NCBI GenBank assembly: GCA_937901865.1
Contig: CALDID010000023.1
Location: 1-20,546 of the forward strand
From: an uncultured Treponema sp.
GTDB taxonomy: Bacteria > Spirochaetota > Spirochaetia > Treponematales > Treponemataceae
Direction: 5' to 3'
Length of the DNA stretch: 20,546 nucleotides
Positions 7,854-16,200 of the stretch are shown piece after piece; within the stretch, counting starts at the first letter, position 1; each line of letters begins with the position of its first letter. The notes below the pieces were generated by a model. It worked only from the letters and a program-made list of their open reading frames with translations, ran no database searches and had not been told where the DNA came from. The position numbers were made by a program, and so were the translations under genes.

Positions 7854-9038
7854 TTATTGATTAAACGTTTCTCCGATTTCTTTTACCGCAGAGAAAAGTT
7901 CGTTCATTGATTCCTTTGTTGTGTGTACACCGAAGCTGAATCGCACTGCATTCTGTCTTAAATCGCTTCTCACATTCATTGCTTCTAGGATTGGGCGAGA
8001 TTGCTTTGATGCGGAACAAGCACTGCCTGTTGAAATATAAAATCCTTTTGCGTCTAAAGCTCTCACCATAACTTGACCTGGGATATTTTCAAAACTTGCT
8101 TGCAAAACCCACGGCGAGAAGTTTTCTTCTAGCGTATCGTCGGTTCTGTTTTCTGGTATTATCGAACAAAATGGTAAGCCTGCAAGTTTTTGAATAAAAT
8201 CCTTTGTATATTCTCTTTGCTTGCCCAATCGCTCTAATGCTGCTGTATTTTTGCTAGAAATCCAGTATCGCTCTAAGCACTGTGAAAAAGCTATTGCGCC
8301 GAAAATATTTTCAGTTCCGCTTCTCACCCCTTTTTCTTGACCGCCGCCGCGCATAAATGGAGTGATTTCGTTTGCAAGATATAAAAGTCCAATTCCACGC
8401 GGTCCACAGATTTTGTGCGCAGAAAATGAAGCTGAATCTATTCCCTTATGCGCTAGATTTATCTCGATTTTTCCCGCTCCTTGAACACAGTCAACGTGAA
8501 ACTTTGGTTTTCTTTTCCCTTTGCACGCTTGAGTAATTGCGTCTGCAATTTCGTAAATAGGCTGTATTGCGCCAGTTTCATTGTTCACTGCCATAAAGCA
8601 AACTAATGCCGTATCGTCTTTGATTTTTTCAGTAACATTCTTTGCGCTCACAATCCCATTTTTGTCAGGAAGAACGGAAATCACTTCCCAACCGCAATTT
8701 TTCAGCGCATTTGCTTGCTCACGAATCGCAGGGTGTTCTATTGCGGAAATAATAATAGACCCCTTTTGCTGCGGACGCGATAACACAGATAGCAAAGCAA
8801 TATGATTACTTTCTGTGCCGCCAGAGGTAAAAAAAAGCGTATTTGCGTTCACGCCCATAACTTGTGCGGCATTTTCACGAGCTGTTTCTAACAATTTTCT
8901 TGCTTTTGCTCCCTCGCTATGCTGGCTTGAGGGATTTGCAAACACTTCAAGAGAGGTTTCGAGAGCCTGTTTTACTATATCTTCGTCTGCAGGGCTTGTT
9001 GCAGCCCAGTCAAAGTAATGCGAAATATCTCTTTGCAT
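7854..9038 (-). CDS. Cysteine desulfurase (NifS/IscS-like), class V aminotransferase
   Basis: 394 aa from the corrected start. It is a PLP enzyme that takes sulfur from cysteine for Fe-S clusters or tRNA thiolation. Visible motifs: FTSGGTESNHIAL (PLP phosphate contact), His102 (EHPAI), NNETGAIQP, Asp183 and Gln186 in VDCVQG, the Schiff-base lysine Lys209 in SAHKICGPRG, RSGTEN, and the sulfur-accepting Cys341 in STGSACSASKQSRP, the long-loop (group I) arrangement. The longest frame begins with TTG at 9050, but ATG at 9038 is preceded by GGAG at a 6-nt distance, so the ATG is the likely start and the TTG falls in its ribosome-binding region. No iscU/nifU scaffold gene is adjacent, so a role in tRNA thiolation or delivery to a distant scaffold cannot be separated. 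It follows aroB by 20 bp. Confidence 0.93.
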   Translation of the reverse strand: MQRDISHYFDWAATSPADEDIVKQALETSLEVFANPSSQHSEGAKARKLLETARENAAQVMGVNANTLFFTSGGTESNHIALLSVLSRPQQKGSIIISAIEHPAIREQANALKNCGWEVISVLPDKNGIVSAKNVTEKIKDDTALVCFMAVNNETGAIQPIYEIADAITQACKGKRKPKFHVDCVQGAGKIEINLAHKGIDSASFSAHKICGPRGIGLLYLANEITPFMRGGGQEKGVRSGTENIFGAIAFSQCLERYWISSKNTAALERLGKQREYTKDFIQKLAGLPFCSIIPENRTDDTLEENFSPWVLQASFENIPGQVMVRALDAKGFYISTGSACSASKQSRPILEAMNVRSDLRQNAVRFSFGVHTTKESMNELFSAVKEIGETFNQ

Positions 9039-9044
9039 TTCTTT

Positions 9045-9048
9045 CTCC
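9045..9048 (-). promoter_or_regulatory. Ribosome-binding site fixing the desulfurase start
   Basis: GGAG on the minus strand, 6 nt before the ATG at 9038. It overlaps the alternative TTG start at 9050, which has no ribosome-binding site of its own, and so decides in favour of the ATG. Confidence 0.75.
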
Positions 9049-9058
9049 AAAATCGCGC

Positions 9059-10195
9059 CTATTGCAAAACCTGATATACTTTATCTTCGCTCACTTCTTT
9101 TATGAGTGTTGCACAAGGTCCTGTTTGAAGAACGAAACGGATATTTTCATCGACATTTTTCTTGTCTTTTTTCATTATATCGATTAAATCCCGTGCAATC
9201 GTTTCGCTTTCTTTGCCAGTTTCTCGCAATGCCGAATGAACCGCCTCTGTTTCCCAGCCGAAAGAAGCCAGCGTCTTTTTCACTTCGTCTTTATATGATG
9301 TGTGGCAAATCCCGATGAGCGCAGACAGCTCCAATGCCCTCGCAATTCCCCACGCCACTGCATCTCCGTGAGCCACTTTGCCAAGTCCCGCATAGCTTTC
9401 GAGTGCGTGCGCAAAGGTATGCCCTAGATTCAAGTTTCTGCGAATGTTTTTTTCAGTAAAGTCTTGTTCAACGACGTTTGCTTTTGCTCTGACACACGTC
9501 GTAATCATTTGATGAACAATATCGCTCTTTCTGTCAAACACATCTTGCTGCCGTTTTTTCAAATCATTGTAAAGCGATTCAGAGTAGAGCAGAGCCGTCT
9601 TCATCACTTCGCCCAAACCTGAACGATACTGCTCTTCGCTGAGCGTCTTTACATATTCTGGGAAAATGTGAATAGAGGAAGCAGGGAAAAACGTGCCAAT
9701 CATATTCTTGTAACTGTCGAAATCGCAGCCCGTCTTTCCTCCGACCGCTGCATCTACCATCGAAAGCAAAGTTGTCGGCACAAGCTCCACTTTAGAGCCT
9801 CGCTTAAAAATAGAAGCGGCGAACGCCGTCATATCAGTAACGGCTCCGCCCCCAATCCCGACGAAAGTCATATTTCTGCCGTAGTTTTTATTTATCGCAG
9901 TCTTTACAATTTTCAAAACTGTGTCGATTGTCTTAAACTCTTCGCCTGCGTCGATAATCATAATCGAATCTTTGCCGTGATTGCCGTCGTCGTCGAACTC
10001 ACGAATAAAATGCTGCATAGTTGGCAAAGAGCCGACCGTTGTATCAAGTACGAATAATCTTGGTGAAGAGTAAGTCGCAGAAAAAAAGAGCTTTTTCAAA
10101 TCGATTTCGCCCTGACGAATCTTAATCAAGGTCTTTTCTGCGCCTGGGTGCACAATTGGATATGTTAAATTGATTTCGTCGAATTCCATAATCAT
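9059..10195 (-). CDS. aroB: 3-dehydroquinate synthase
   Basis: 378 aa, the usual length. It converts DAHP to 3-dehydroquinate, the second step of the shikimate pathway, using NAD and a divalent metal. Motifs: FVGIGGGAVTD (111-121, NAD pyrophosphate loop), VPTTLLSMVDAAVGGKTG (139-156, substrate and NAD contacts), the metal ligands Glu196 (SGLGEVMKTA), His259 (NLGHTFAHALE) and His276 (VAHGDAVAWG). The frame starts with ATG-ATT-ATG, so initiation may be at 10195 or 10189; only 3 or 9 bp separate it from the preceding stop and no good ribosome-binding site is visible, so translation may depend on coupling. No other shikimate gene is in the window. Confidence 0.96.
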   Translation of the reverse strand: MIMEFDEINLTYPIVHPGAEKTLIKIRQGEIDLKKLFFSATYSSPRLFVLDTTVGSLPTMQHFIREFDDDGNHGKDSIMIIDAGEEFKTIDTVLKIVKTAINKNYGRNMTFVGIGGGAVTDMTAFAASIFKRGSKVELVPTTLLSMVDAAVGGKTGCDFDSYKNMIGTFFPASSIHIFPEYVKTLSEEQYRSGLGEVMKTALLYSESLYNDLKKRQQDVFDRKSDIVHQMITTCVRAKANVVEQDFTEKNIRRNLNLGHTFAHALESYAGLGKVAHGDAVAWGIARALELSALIGICHTSYKDEVKKTLASFGWETEAVHSALRETGKESETIARDLIDIMKKDKKNVDENIRFVLQTGPCATLIKEVSEDKVYQVLQ

Positions 10196-10198
10196 ATT

Positions 10199-10834
10199 TT
10201 AATAAGTTTTCTCGTCCATTTCAACAAAAGTATCTATAACTTTCTGCAATCTCGTCAGCTCGCGGTTCAAGATTTTTTCGTAATCAAGCTCGCCTGTTGC
10301 AATTCTTTCCCGCTCGTCTTCCCAAAATTGCGCGTCGGTCAAATACAGAAACTTAAAGCTCGTCGCATTCGCTTTTTCAGCCCACACTTTCGCTTCTTTC
10401 CAGTAATAAAGCCCTGCCGTATAGCAGCTTTTTGCTTTTTCCAAGTCGTCCAAATATTCGGCTTTCCACGGCGCGTCGTAAAAGTGTGCCACTTGTTTAT
10501 CGTAAATGCGACCTAAACGCAAATGCTGCTCAATGAGCTTTAAGTTCAAGTGCATTTGAAACATATAACGATACTTTTCCCATTGCTCTTCCGTTTCGAT
10601 TTTCGCATTCGCAAACATCGGGTTCGCAAAATCGGCTTGCACCGCTTTTTCCAGCCAATAGATGTTTTCAATGCAGTCGTCAGGATTTTGCGCATAGTGA
10701 ATGTGATAGAGCTTGTAAAAGTCCTCTTTGTACTTCATCATATACGCCTGTGCCTTGCTTGGCGCGAAAAAAGCGAGAAGCAACACAAAAAGCGATAAAA
10801 CGTATTTAGCAGAATTAACAGAAAAAAATCTCAT
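10199..10834 (-). CDS. Exported helical protein of unknown function
   Basis: 211 aa, family not recognised. Residues ~8-30 form a signal peptide ending AKAQA, so it is probably periplasmic. The remainder is mostly predicted helix, rich in Tyr, Trp, Glu and Lys, with repeating helix-turn-helix spacing (ENIYWLEKAVQADFANP, YLDDLEKAKSCYTAGLYYW, AKVWAEKANAT) that resembles TPR-like packing without clear TPR consensus. Its ATG overlaps the tmk stop in an ATGA tetranucleotide, which implies translational coupling to dTMP kinase. The position between tmk and aroB gives no functional clue beyond co-expression. Confidence 0.8.
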   Translation of the reverse strand: MRFFSVNSAKYVLSLFVLLLAFFAPSKAQAYMMKYKEDFYKLYHIHYAQNPDDCIENIYWLEKAVQADFANPMFANAKIETEEQWEKYRYMFQMHLNLKLIEQHLRLGRIYDKQVAHFYDAPWKAEYLDDLEKAKSCYTAGLYYWKEAKVWAEKANATSFKFLYLTDAQFWEDERERIATGELDYEKILNRELTRLQKVIDTFVEMDEKTY

Positions 10835-11457
10835 ATTTTCAATATCGGCAATTCAGAAATCTCGCGCCATATCGTTTTCGCAATCTCGTCCGCGCTTTTT
10901 TGAGCGTCGATGCGCACGATTTTCATTCCCGTTTCTTTCTGCTCGTATTCGGCGATGATGCGGCGATAAGAAGCGGCGATTTTCTCAAGAAACTCCTTCT
11001 TTTCAAAAATCTCCTTTGCCTCGCCCCGTTTTTCAATTCGCCTCAACGCTTCGTCCACGTCTATATCGAAAAAGAACAACAGCTCTGGCAGCGGAAAGGC
11101 ACTATTCACCGCTTTCGGCAGCTCCTCTCCGCAGCTCATTCCTTGGTAAGCGATGCTTGAGAAAAAATAGCGGTCGCTCACCTCGATAAAGCCGTTTTGT
11201 GTATGCTCTTTCACGCCGTCTTCTCCGAAAATATGCTCGTTTCGGTCGGCGGCGAACAAATACACCGCGCTTTCTGCCCTCGCCTTGACATCGCCCGAAA
11301 GCACGCGACGCAAAAATACTCCCGTTTCCTTTTTGGTCGGCTCTGCGCTGAAAATAAATTTTTTCTCCGCTTCCGCCCTTTGCTTGAGGAGATTGATTTG
11401 CGTCGAAGTTCCCGCGCCGTCAATGCCCTCAAACACCACAAAGTTTTTCATCACCAT
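10831..11457 (-). CDS. tmk: Thymidylate (dTMP) kinase
   Basis: 208 aa from the chosen start, the normal family length. It phosphorylates dTMP to dTDP with ATP for DNA synthesis. The P-loop region FEGIDGAGTSTQ is at 9-20; the usual GKTT/GKST is replaced by GTST, a variant known in some dTMP kinases. The DRY motif is Asp95-Arg96-Tyr97 followed by FFSSIAYQG, and FFFDIDVDEALRRIEKRG (~128-145) is the region leading to the LID. The frame stays open another 60 codons upstream to 11637, but that extension is Arg/Cys-rich, unlike the family, and overlaps the preceding gene. ATG at 11457 has GAGGTG 5 nt before it. The stop overlaps the next start (ATGA). Confidence 0.95.
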   Translation of the reverse strand: MVMKNFVVFEGIDGAGTSTQINLLKQRAEAEKKFIFSAEPTKKETGVFLRRVLSGDVKARAESAVYLFAADRNEHIFGEDGVKEHTQNGFIEVSDRYFFSSIAYQGMSCGEELPKAVNSAFPLPELLFFFDIDVDEALRRIEKRGEAKEIFEKKEFLEKIAASYRRIIAEYEQKETGMKIVRIDAQKSADEIAKTIWREISELPILKI

Positions 11458-11462
11458 TTTTT

Positions 11463-11468
11463 CACCTC
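11463..11468 (-). promoter_or_regulatory. Ribosome-binding site fixing the tmk start
   Basis: GAGGTG on the minus strand ends 5 nt before ATG 11457. It rules out the 60-codon N-terminal extension of the open frame. Confidence 0.8.
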
Positions 11469-11491
11469 GATTTTTCCCGTCGATTGCGCTT

Positions 11492-12148
11492 TTACGCGTT
11501 TGTTCTCGTGATTCGCACTTCAAGTTCGGCAGCAAAGCTCTGATACAATTCGGGATTGATAAACAACATCGCCTCTGTGTACGGCAGCAAGCACGAATTG
11601 ATAAACGTAACCAACTCTTTCTTAATCTCTGTCGCACTCTTCGCGCCCTCGGCTTTATTCTTCAAAAACGCATTTGTTTTCGCCTTGAAGTCGTCTTCTT
11701 TTGCGCGAAGGTCGTCGAGCAAGGTCTGAAAGCCTGGCAAAGCCTTTATCTCGGCTTCCATCTTCACCACGTCGGAATAAAAGCTCTCGATAAGCGAAGA
11801 TTCCTTCTCGTAGGCTTCGCCCACAATCGCCATACCGTACTTTTTCCACACAGGCAGGATTTTCGCCGCCGCCTCGCTGATTTCCGCCACAGGAATAGCC
11901 GCCAAGCCGTTGAGCGTCGCGTCAATCTTTTTCAAGACATCGTCCCTCGCCGCGTCTGCCTCGTCCAAGCCCGAATACACCTTGTCGCGCTTAATCGCCG
12001 TGTTCAAATTGATTTGCAATTTCGACACTTTGCCTTTGATAAAGAACATATTCGAATCTTTCTCCGCAATCGGAGTCGCCAAATCCACCGTATTCAACGC
12101 AAACGTATCAATCGCAGTGTTTGCCTTTCTAATATCAAGTCTTTTCAT
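11492..12148 (-). CDS. Helical protein of unknown function, first in operon
   Basis: 218 aa, not confidently recognised. It has no signal peptide and no membrane segment, and is almost entirely amphipathic helix with regularly spaced charged residues, suggesting a helical bundle. The organisation (short N-terminal LDIRKANTAIDTF block, then long helices each ~35-40 residues) is reminiscent of DUF6261-like helical proteins known from Bacteroidota, but I cannot confirm this. The longest frame starts with TTG at 12151; ATG 12148 is preceded by AAGAGG at an 8-nt distance and is the better start. It is first behind the promoter at 12171-12199, 34 bp ahead of tmk. By eye its base composition is richer in G+C than the genes at 4.5-9 kb. 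Confidence 0.7.
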   Translation of the reverse strand: MKRLDIRKANTAIDTFALNTVDLATPIAEKDSNMFFIKGKVSKLQINLNTAIKRDKVYSGLDEADAARDDVLKKIDATLNGLAAIPVAEISEAAAKILPVWKKYGMAIVGEAYEKESSLIESFYSDVVKMEAEIKALPGFQTLLDDLRAKEDDFKAKTNAFLKNKAEGAKSATEIKKELVTFINSCLLPYTEAMLFINPELYQSFAAELEVRITRTNA

Positions 12149-12170
12149 CAAAAGTACCTCTTGATATGAA

Positions 12171-12199
12171 AATATATCGTATTTTTATGTATATGTCAA
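12171..12199 (-). promoter_or_regulatory. Promoter of the eight-gene minus-strand operon
   Basis: On the minus strand, a perfect TTGACA at 12194-12199 and TATATT at 12171-12176 with a 17-bp spacer, the strongest promoter match in the window. Transcription should begin near 12164, leaving a leader of only ~16 nt that holds the AAGAGG ribosome-binding site at 12157-12162. The first palindromic repeat unit begins ~12 bp upstream of the -35. Confidence 0.8.
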
Positions 12200-12210
12200 A
12201 GAAAATCTTT

Positions 12211-12434
12211 TGGGAAATTCCCCACGGCTTGCCTGAAAGGAAAAAAAGTGTTTCGGGAATTCCCCACGACTTCGCCGATGAAAAAGGAGCGTTTCGGGAA
12301 TTCCCCACGGCTTGCCTGAAGAAAAAGAAGCGTTTGGGGAATTCCCCACGGCTTCGCCGAAAGAAAAGGAACGTTTCGGGAATTCCCCACGATGTGCCAG
12401 AAGAAAAAGAAGTGCGTGGGGAATTCCCGAAAGC
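12211..12434. repeat. Array of six ~41-bp repeats centred on GGGAATTCCC
   Basis: Six units each carry a palindromic core GGGAATTCCC, or GGGAAATTCCCC in the first unit. Corresponding positions in units 2 to 6 fall at 12254, 12295, 12336, 12377 and 12418, an exact 41-bp step; the first-to-second step is 42. Between cores runs CACGGCTT followed by GCCTGAA or CGCCGA and an A/G-rich stretch. Units 1 and 3 share the GCCTGAA form, and units 2 and 4 the CGCCGA form, hinting at an 82-bp higher-order unit. Nearly every frame is stop-free, which creates ~100-codon open frames, but 41 is not a multiple of three so the peptide pattern rotates frame each unit, as expected for a non-coding element. The array fills the space between two divergent promoters. 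Confidence 0.93.
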
Positions 12435-12525
12435 ATTGAGAAGAGTTGCGAGAAAAAAAGCATAACCATTCAAAAGAAAATATGTTTATAAGTATGTACA
12501 AAGGGCGCGAGGGACGGGGATTCTG

Positions 12526-12554
12526 TTGACTTTTACCATTTTGGGAACTATACT
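12526..12554 (+). promoter_or_regulatory. Promoter of the toxin-antitoxin operon, abutting the start codon
   Basis: TTGACT at 12526-12531 and TATACT at 12549-12554, spacer 17 bp. The last base of the -10 is directly followed by the ATG at 12555, so transcription should begin near 12561, inside the annotated frame and at an in-frame GTG. Confidence 0.7.
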
Positions 12555-12854
12555 ATGAACGTGCATGTAATATCGAGAAAAAAATTAAGTGATTATTGGT
12601 TTAGAGTGCCCGAAACAGAACAAAGTTTAAAGGCGTGGTTTGCAGAAGCAAAATCGGCTAGCTGGAAAACTCCTCAAGATATAAAAGAAAAATATCGTTC
12701 TGCAAGTTTTCTCAAAAACAATCGTGTTGTCTTCAATATTTGCGGCAACAAGCATAGGCTTATTGTTCGGGTCAATTACGATTCTCAAACGGTTTTTATC
12801 AGATTTGTAGGCTCGCATTCCGAGTATGATAAAATTATAGCGGAGGAAATATGA
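12555..12854 (+). CDS. higB: HigB-family toxin (mRNA interferase)
   Basis: 99 aa as an ATG-initiated frame. It matches the HigB_toxin family of RelE-fold ribosome-dependent mRNA interferases: VISRKKL at the N-terminus, WFAEAKSASWKTPQDIKEKYRSASFL in the middle (read in two blocks), and the diagnostic VVFNICGNKHRLIVRVNY core, ending FVGSHSEYDKI. The usual family N-terminus MHVIS-K begins at the in-frame GTG at 12561, not the ATG at 12555; the promoter's predicted transcription start is also ~12561. The real protein may therefore be 97 aa, translated from a leaderless GTG start. It overlaps the antitoxin gene by ATGA, and both share one promoter, normally repressed by the toxin-antitoxin complex. 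Confidence 0.93.
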   Translation: MNVHVISRKKLSDYWFRVPETEQSLKAWFAEAKSASWKTPQDIKEKYRSASFLKNNRVVFNICGNKHRLIVRVNYDSQTVFIRFVGSHSEYDKIIAEEI

Positions 12855-13207
12855 AATACGGACGGCTTTTGAAAAGTGAAGAAGATTATGAGGCTGCTTT
12901 AGAGCGGATTGATGAGATTTTTGACGCAAAAGAAGGCAGCGAAGAGGCTGATGAACGCGATTTATTGACGGCGTTGGTGGAGATTTATGAAGAGAAAAAA
13001 TATCCGATAGATTCCCCTGACCCCGTTTCTGCGATAAAGTTCAGAATGGAACAAGAAGGGCTCAATAATGAAGATATGGTGCAGTATCTCGGTAGCAAAT
13101 CGCGGGTTTCGGAGATTTTTTCTGGCAAGCGAACGTTGAGTATTTCTATGATTAGAAAATTATCTTCTGGTCTTCATATTCCCGCTGACGTATTGATTCA
13201 AGCATAG
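12851..13207 (+). CDS. higA: HigA-family antitoxin with helix-turn-helix
   Basis: 118 aa. The N-terminal half is acidic and helical, with the motif PIDSPDPVSAIKFRMEQEGL typical of HigA (COG5499). The C-terminal half is an Xre-type helix-turn-helix: NNEDMVQYLGSKSRVSEIFSGKRTLSISMIRKLS, read as DNA-recognition helices, then the short tail HIPADVLIQ. It should neutralise the toxin and repress the shared promoter. Its start lies in an ATGA overlap with the toxin gene and has a strong GGAGG at 12842-12846. The stop is 22 bp before tamB, with no terminator between. Confidence 0.94.
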   Translation: MKYGRLLKSEEDYEAALERIDEIFDAKEGSEEADERDLLTALVEIYEEKKYPIDSPDPVSAIKFRMEQEGLNNEDMVQYLGSKSRVSEIFSGKRTLSISMIRKLSSGLHIPADVLIQA

Positions 13208-13229
13208 ACTTTTACAGGCTACGGTCTGA

Positions 13230-16200
13230 ATGCAGGGGAAAAATCTAAAGGTTTCAATCATCGCTTTTTTCTTTCTCTTCTTTGCGGTAAGTTTTTTACT
13301 GCGCCCTGTCTATGACCGTATTTTTTCCCTTGCCGAAGAGTTCGCCGCGGATTTCATCGCAAACATCGAAGAAGAAACAAAGCTCACGTTTCACTATGAT
13401 TCTATTTCGCCCTCGATTTTCACGGGATTGCGCATCAAAAATGTGAGTATCACCGACGAAAATGCGCAAAATATCCCCGTCGCAATCGAAAAAATCACCG
13501 TCGATTATTCGATTAAAAATGTCCTCTCAAAAAAACTCAATGATGCGCTTGAAAGCGTCGAGATTTCGGGCGTTACACTCGATTATTCTGACCCTGCGTT
13601 TCAAGACGCGATTTTGCGGCTGGCGAAGTATTTTTCTAAAGGAAAAGTGCAAAAGGAAAAAGAAAAAATCGATGTCGAAAAAACGCTGAAAAACATAATT
13701 CACTACGCGCCCGACCTCATCACAATTCGCGACATCAAAGGCACGGCGCGCACTCGCTGGGGGGACGCAGAGGCGGGAATTAAGCAGATTGTGCTGAAAA
13801 AAGACAGCGATGATGATGTATTTGTGCGATTGAATGGGGAAGTGAGGGCTCAAAAGGAGCTTTTTGGAAAAAACAGCTCGCTGGGCTTGGGCTTTGCGCT
13901 GGCGGGAAACTTGACTTCGTTTTTTACGGATTCGGCGTTGAGAGTGCACGCTTCTCCTCTTTCGGCGGTGGATTATACCATCGGAAAAACAACGCTGCTG
14001 TTTCAGTACAAAGGCGATTCGGTGAGTGTGCGCACGTTGCAGGGCGTTTTGCCGATAAGTTTGTTTGTTGAGTATTTTTTGCAGGAAAAAAAGCTCGATG
14101 TGTTGGCGGAAATGCAGGATTTCGACCCGCTCACTCTCCTTATTGTGCGCGCGAAAAACCCGATTACGCCGTATTTGCGAGGCTTTCGCATTTCGGGAAA
14201 ATACGAGGCGAATGTTGATATTGGCGAGAAAAAGATTTTTTACAAAGCCGACGGAAACGCACGGGGAATTGTGCCGAAACTCAATCAAAGCGCACGGGCG
14301 AGGTACAAACTTTCAGGCGATTTGGACAAACTCAAGGTGCAGACTTTATCGGTGAATAATTATATGCTCGATGCGGAGTATGAAGGCACGGTGAACCTGC
14401 ACAATTTTTATCCGACGGGCAGCTTATTCATCGAAAAGTTCCGTGTTCCTAAGTCTGACGGCGTGATGAGCGCGGAAATCTATGTTGAAGAGGAAAAGGA
14501 CGGGCTTTCGGCTCTTTCGCCGCAGATTTTTTTCGGCGCGGAAAGTATTCAGGCGGTGCAGATTGAGGCGATTATTCAGAAAAACGCGATTGATTTTTCG
14601 TTTGAAGCGTCGGATTTCTCTCATCTTGAGTTCGGGGAGGCGGCGGAAATCGCGGTGAACGGCTCGCTACTGCTCGGCAGAAAACCGTTTTTGCAATCAA
14701 GCATTGAAATCGCGAACTTGTTTATTGATTCGGCGTTGTATAAGGCGGCGTTTTTCTTGAAGCCTGAATTGGCGTTGAAGCTGAACACGGCGGCGGAAAA
14801 ATTTGAGCCGTATATTAGCTCGGTCGATTTGTATGTGTCGTCGGATTTCAAGTCGTTTTCGTTTAATATTCCGTACGCGATTTTGGCGAACACGCAAAAA
14901 GACAAGGAAATGCTTGTTTTTTCGATGGACGGCAACGAAGACACATTTAATATCAGCGATTTCGATTTGATTTACAAGTCATTCAGCTTGCAAATGGACA
15001 CGAGTGCGAACCTCTCTGGCTCGATTCTGCACGACATCGGCGATGTGTCTTTTCAAAGCTCGCTTGTCGTCAACTCGATGCAGTATGAGATTTCGGGGTC
15101 GGTCATCGATAAGCAATGGGTGTCGATTGCGGGCGATTACAATTTGGAGCTTTCGTTTTCGCTTGAGCTGCCGTTTATGGGCATCGTGAAAATGGATTCA
15201 TTGCCGTTCGTGGTGGGGAAAAACACCTTTGCGCTCTCGCTTGACGCGGCTGTGTCGTATTCAAAAGAGGAAGGTCCTGTCGTCGATTTTAGCCGCGTGG
15301 AGTTCTCTTCGGTGTCGAGTTTTTTCATTGCGGATAATCCTGCGCTGATGTTTTCGGGCAGATTGGATAAGCTGGGGTTGTCTTTCGATACGCTGCTTTA
15401 TTCCGATTCGATTTCGGCTCTGGAGGGCGGATTGAATTTGACGTGGGATATTGAGGAAACGCCGTTTGGTATGCTCTTTCATACGGCTGATATGCAAGTG
15501 TATTTGATGAACCCGATTTCAAACGAGCAGATTTCTCTTTTCGCAAACCTTATGAACCCCGAAGAACTGCCGCTAGACGCAGACGCGATAAAAAGCAATT
15601 TTTATTATTCGGTGCAGTTGCAAATTGATTCGCTTCCGATGTCGCATTTTTTGACGAAACAACAGCAAAATGACACGTTGAGCGCGAATATCGAGGCTTC
15701 TGGCACGATTGAAGACCCGTTGCTGTCGGTGCAATTAAAAAATCTGTCGGTGTCGCTTCTGGGCTATCCGTTAATTGCGAGCGGCAGTGCGGTTTTGGAG
15801 CAGGGAGTAGCGAGATTGACTCCGTTCGATGTGTCGTGGCGGGGCAACGTTATAAAAGATACGTCTGCGACATTCGATATAAAGGCGTTGGCGGGCTCGG
15901 TTTTGACAACGATTGAGGCGAGTTTCTTGAAACAAAAAGCGGTTGTGCCTGTGGCGGTCGATGTGGAAACGATGAGCACAACGGGCGGCAAAAAGATAGA
16001 TGTCGTGATGTTTTCGGTGAACACAAGCAATATCACAACGACCTTTTTGGATAATCCGCTTTCGTTTTCTTTGAACTTGATTCGCTCTACGGGGCGTTTC
16101 GATTTACTTGTGGACGGAAGCGCGGACATCACGGCGTATAGGCTTGATACGGGCGAATTCAATTTGTCGATGAGCGATGATTGCCCTGTGAGGCTTAATG

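Noticed and set aside
11458..11637. 60-codon N-terminal extension of dTMP kinase
   Set aside because: It is unlike the family, overlaps the preceding gene, and a good ribosome-binding site stands before ATG 11457, which gives the standard length.
11285..12169. 294-codon plus-strand open frame
   Set aside because: It lies opposite tmk and the helical-protein gene, is Arg/His/Phe-rich, shows no domain, and has no promoter or ribosome-binding site; it is a shadow of the minus-strand genes.
12255..12264. GGGAATTCCC matching the eukaryotic NF-kappaB consensus
   Set aside because: Coincidence of a short G/C-flanked palindrome; that factor is absent from bacteria.
12211..12434. CRISPR array
   Set aside because: The conserved and variable parts do not split into constant repeats and unique spacers; linkers are similar to each other, the period is too short for usual repeat plus spacer, and no cas gene is nearby.
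12135..12501. Several ~100-codon overlapping open frames on both strands, with peptides such as WGIPETLFF and GEFPKRFF
   Set aside because: They are translations of the 41-bp repeat array in rotating frames; the repeat lacks stops in almost every frame, there are no ribosome-binding sites and the length is not a multiple of three.
13193..13221. TTGATT as -35 of a private tamB promoter
   Set aside because: No acceptable -10 at 16-18 bp; the nearest candidates are poor or at the wrong distance.
13527..14288. 253-codon minus-strand open frame inside tamB
   Set aside because: Arg/His/Phe-rich composition typical of an antisense shadow; the plus strand carries the well-supported tamB.
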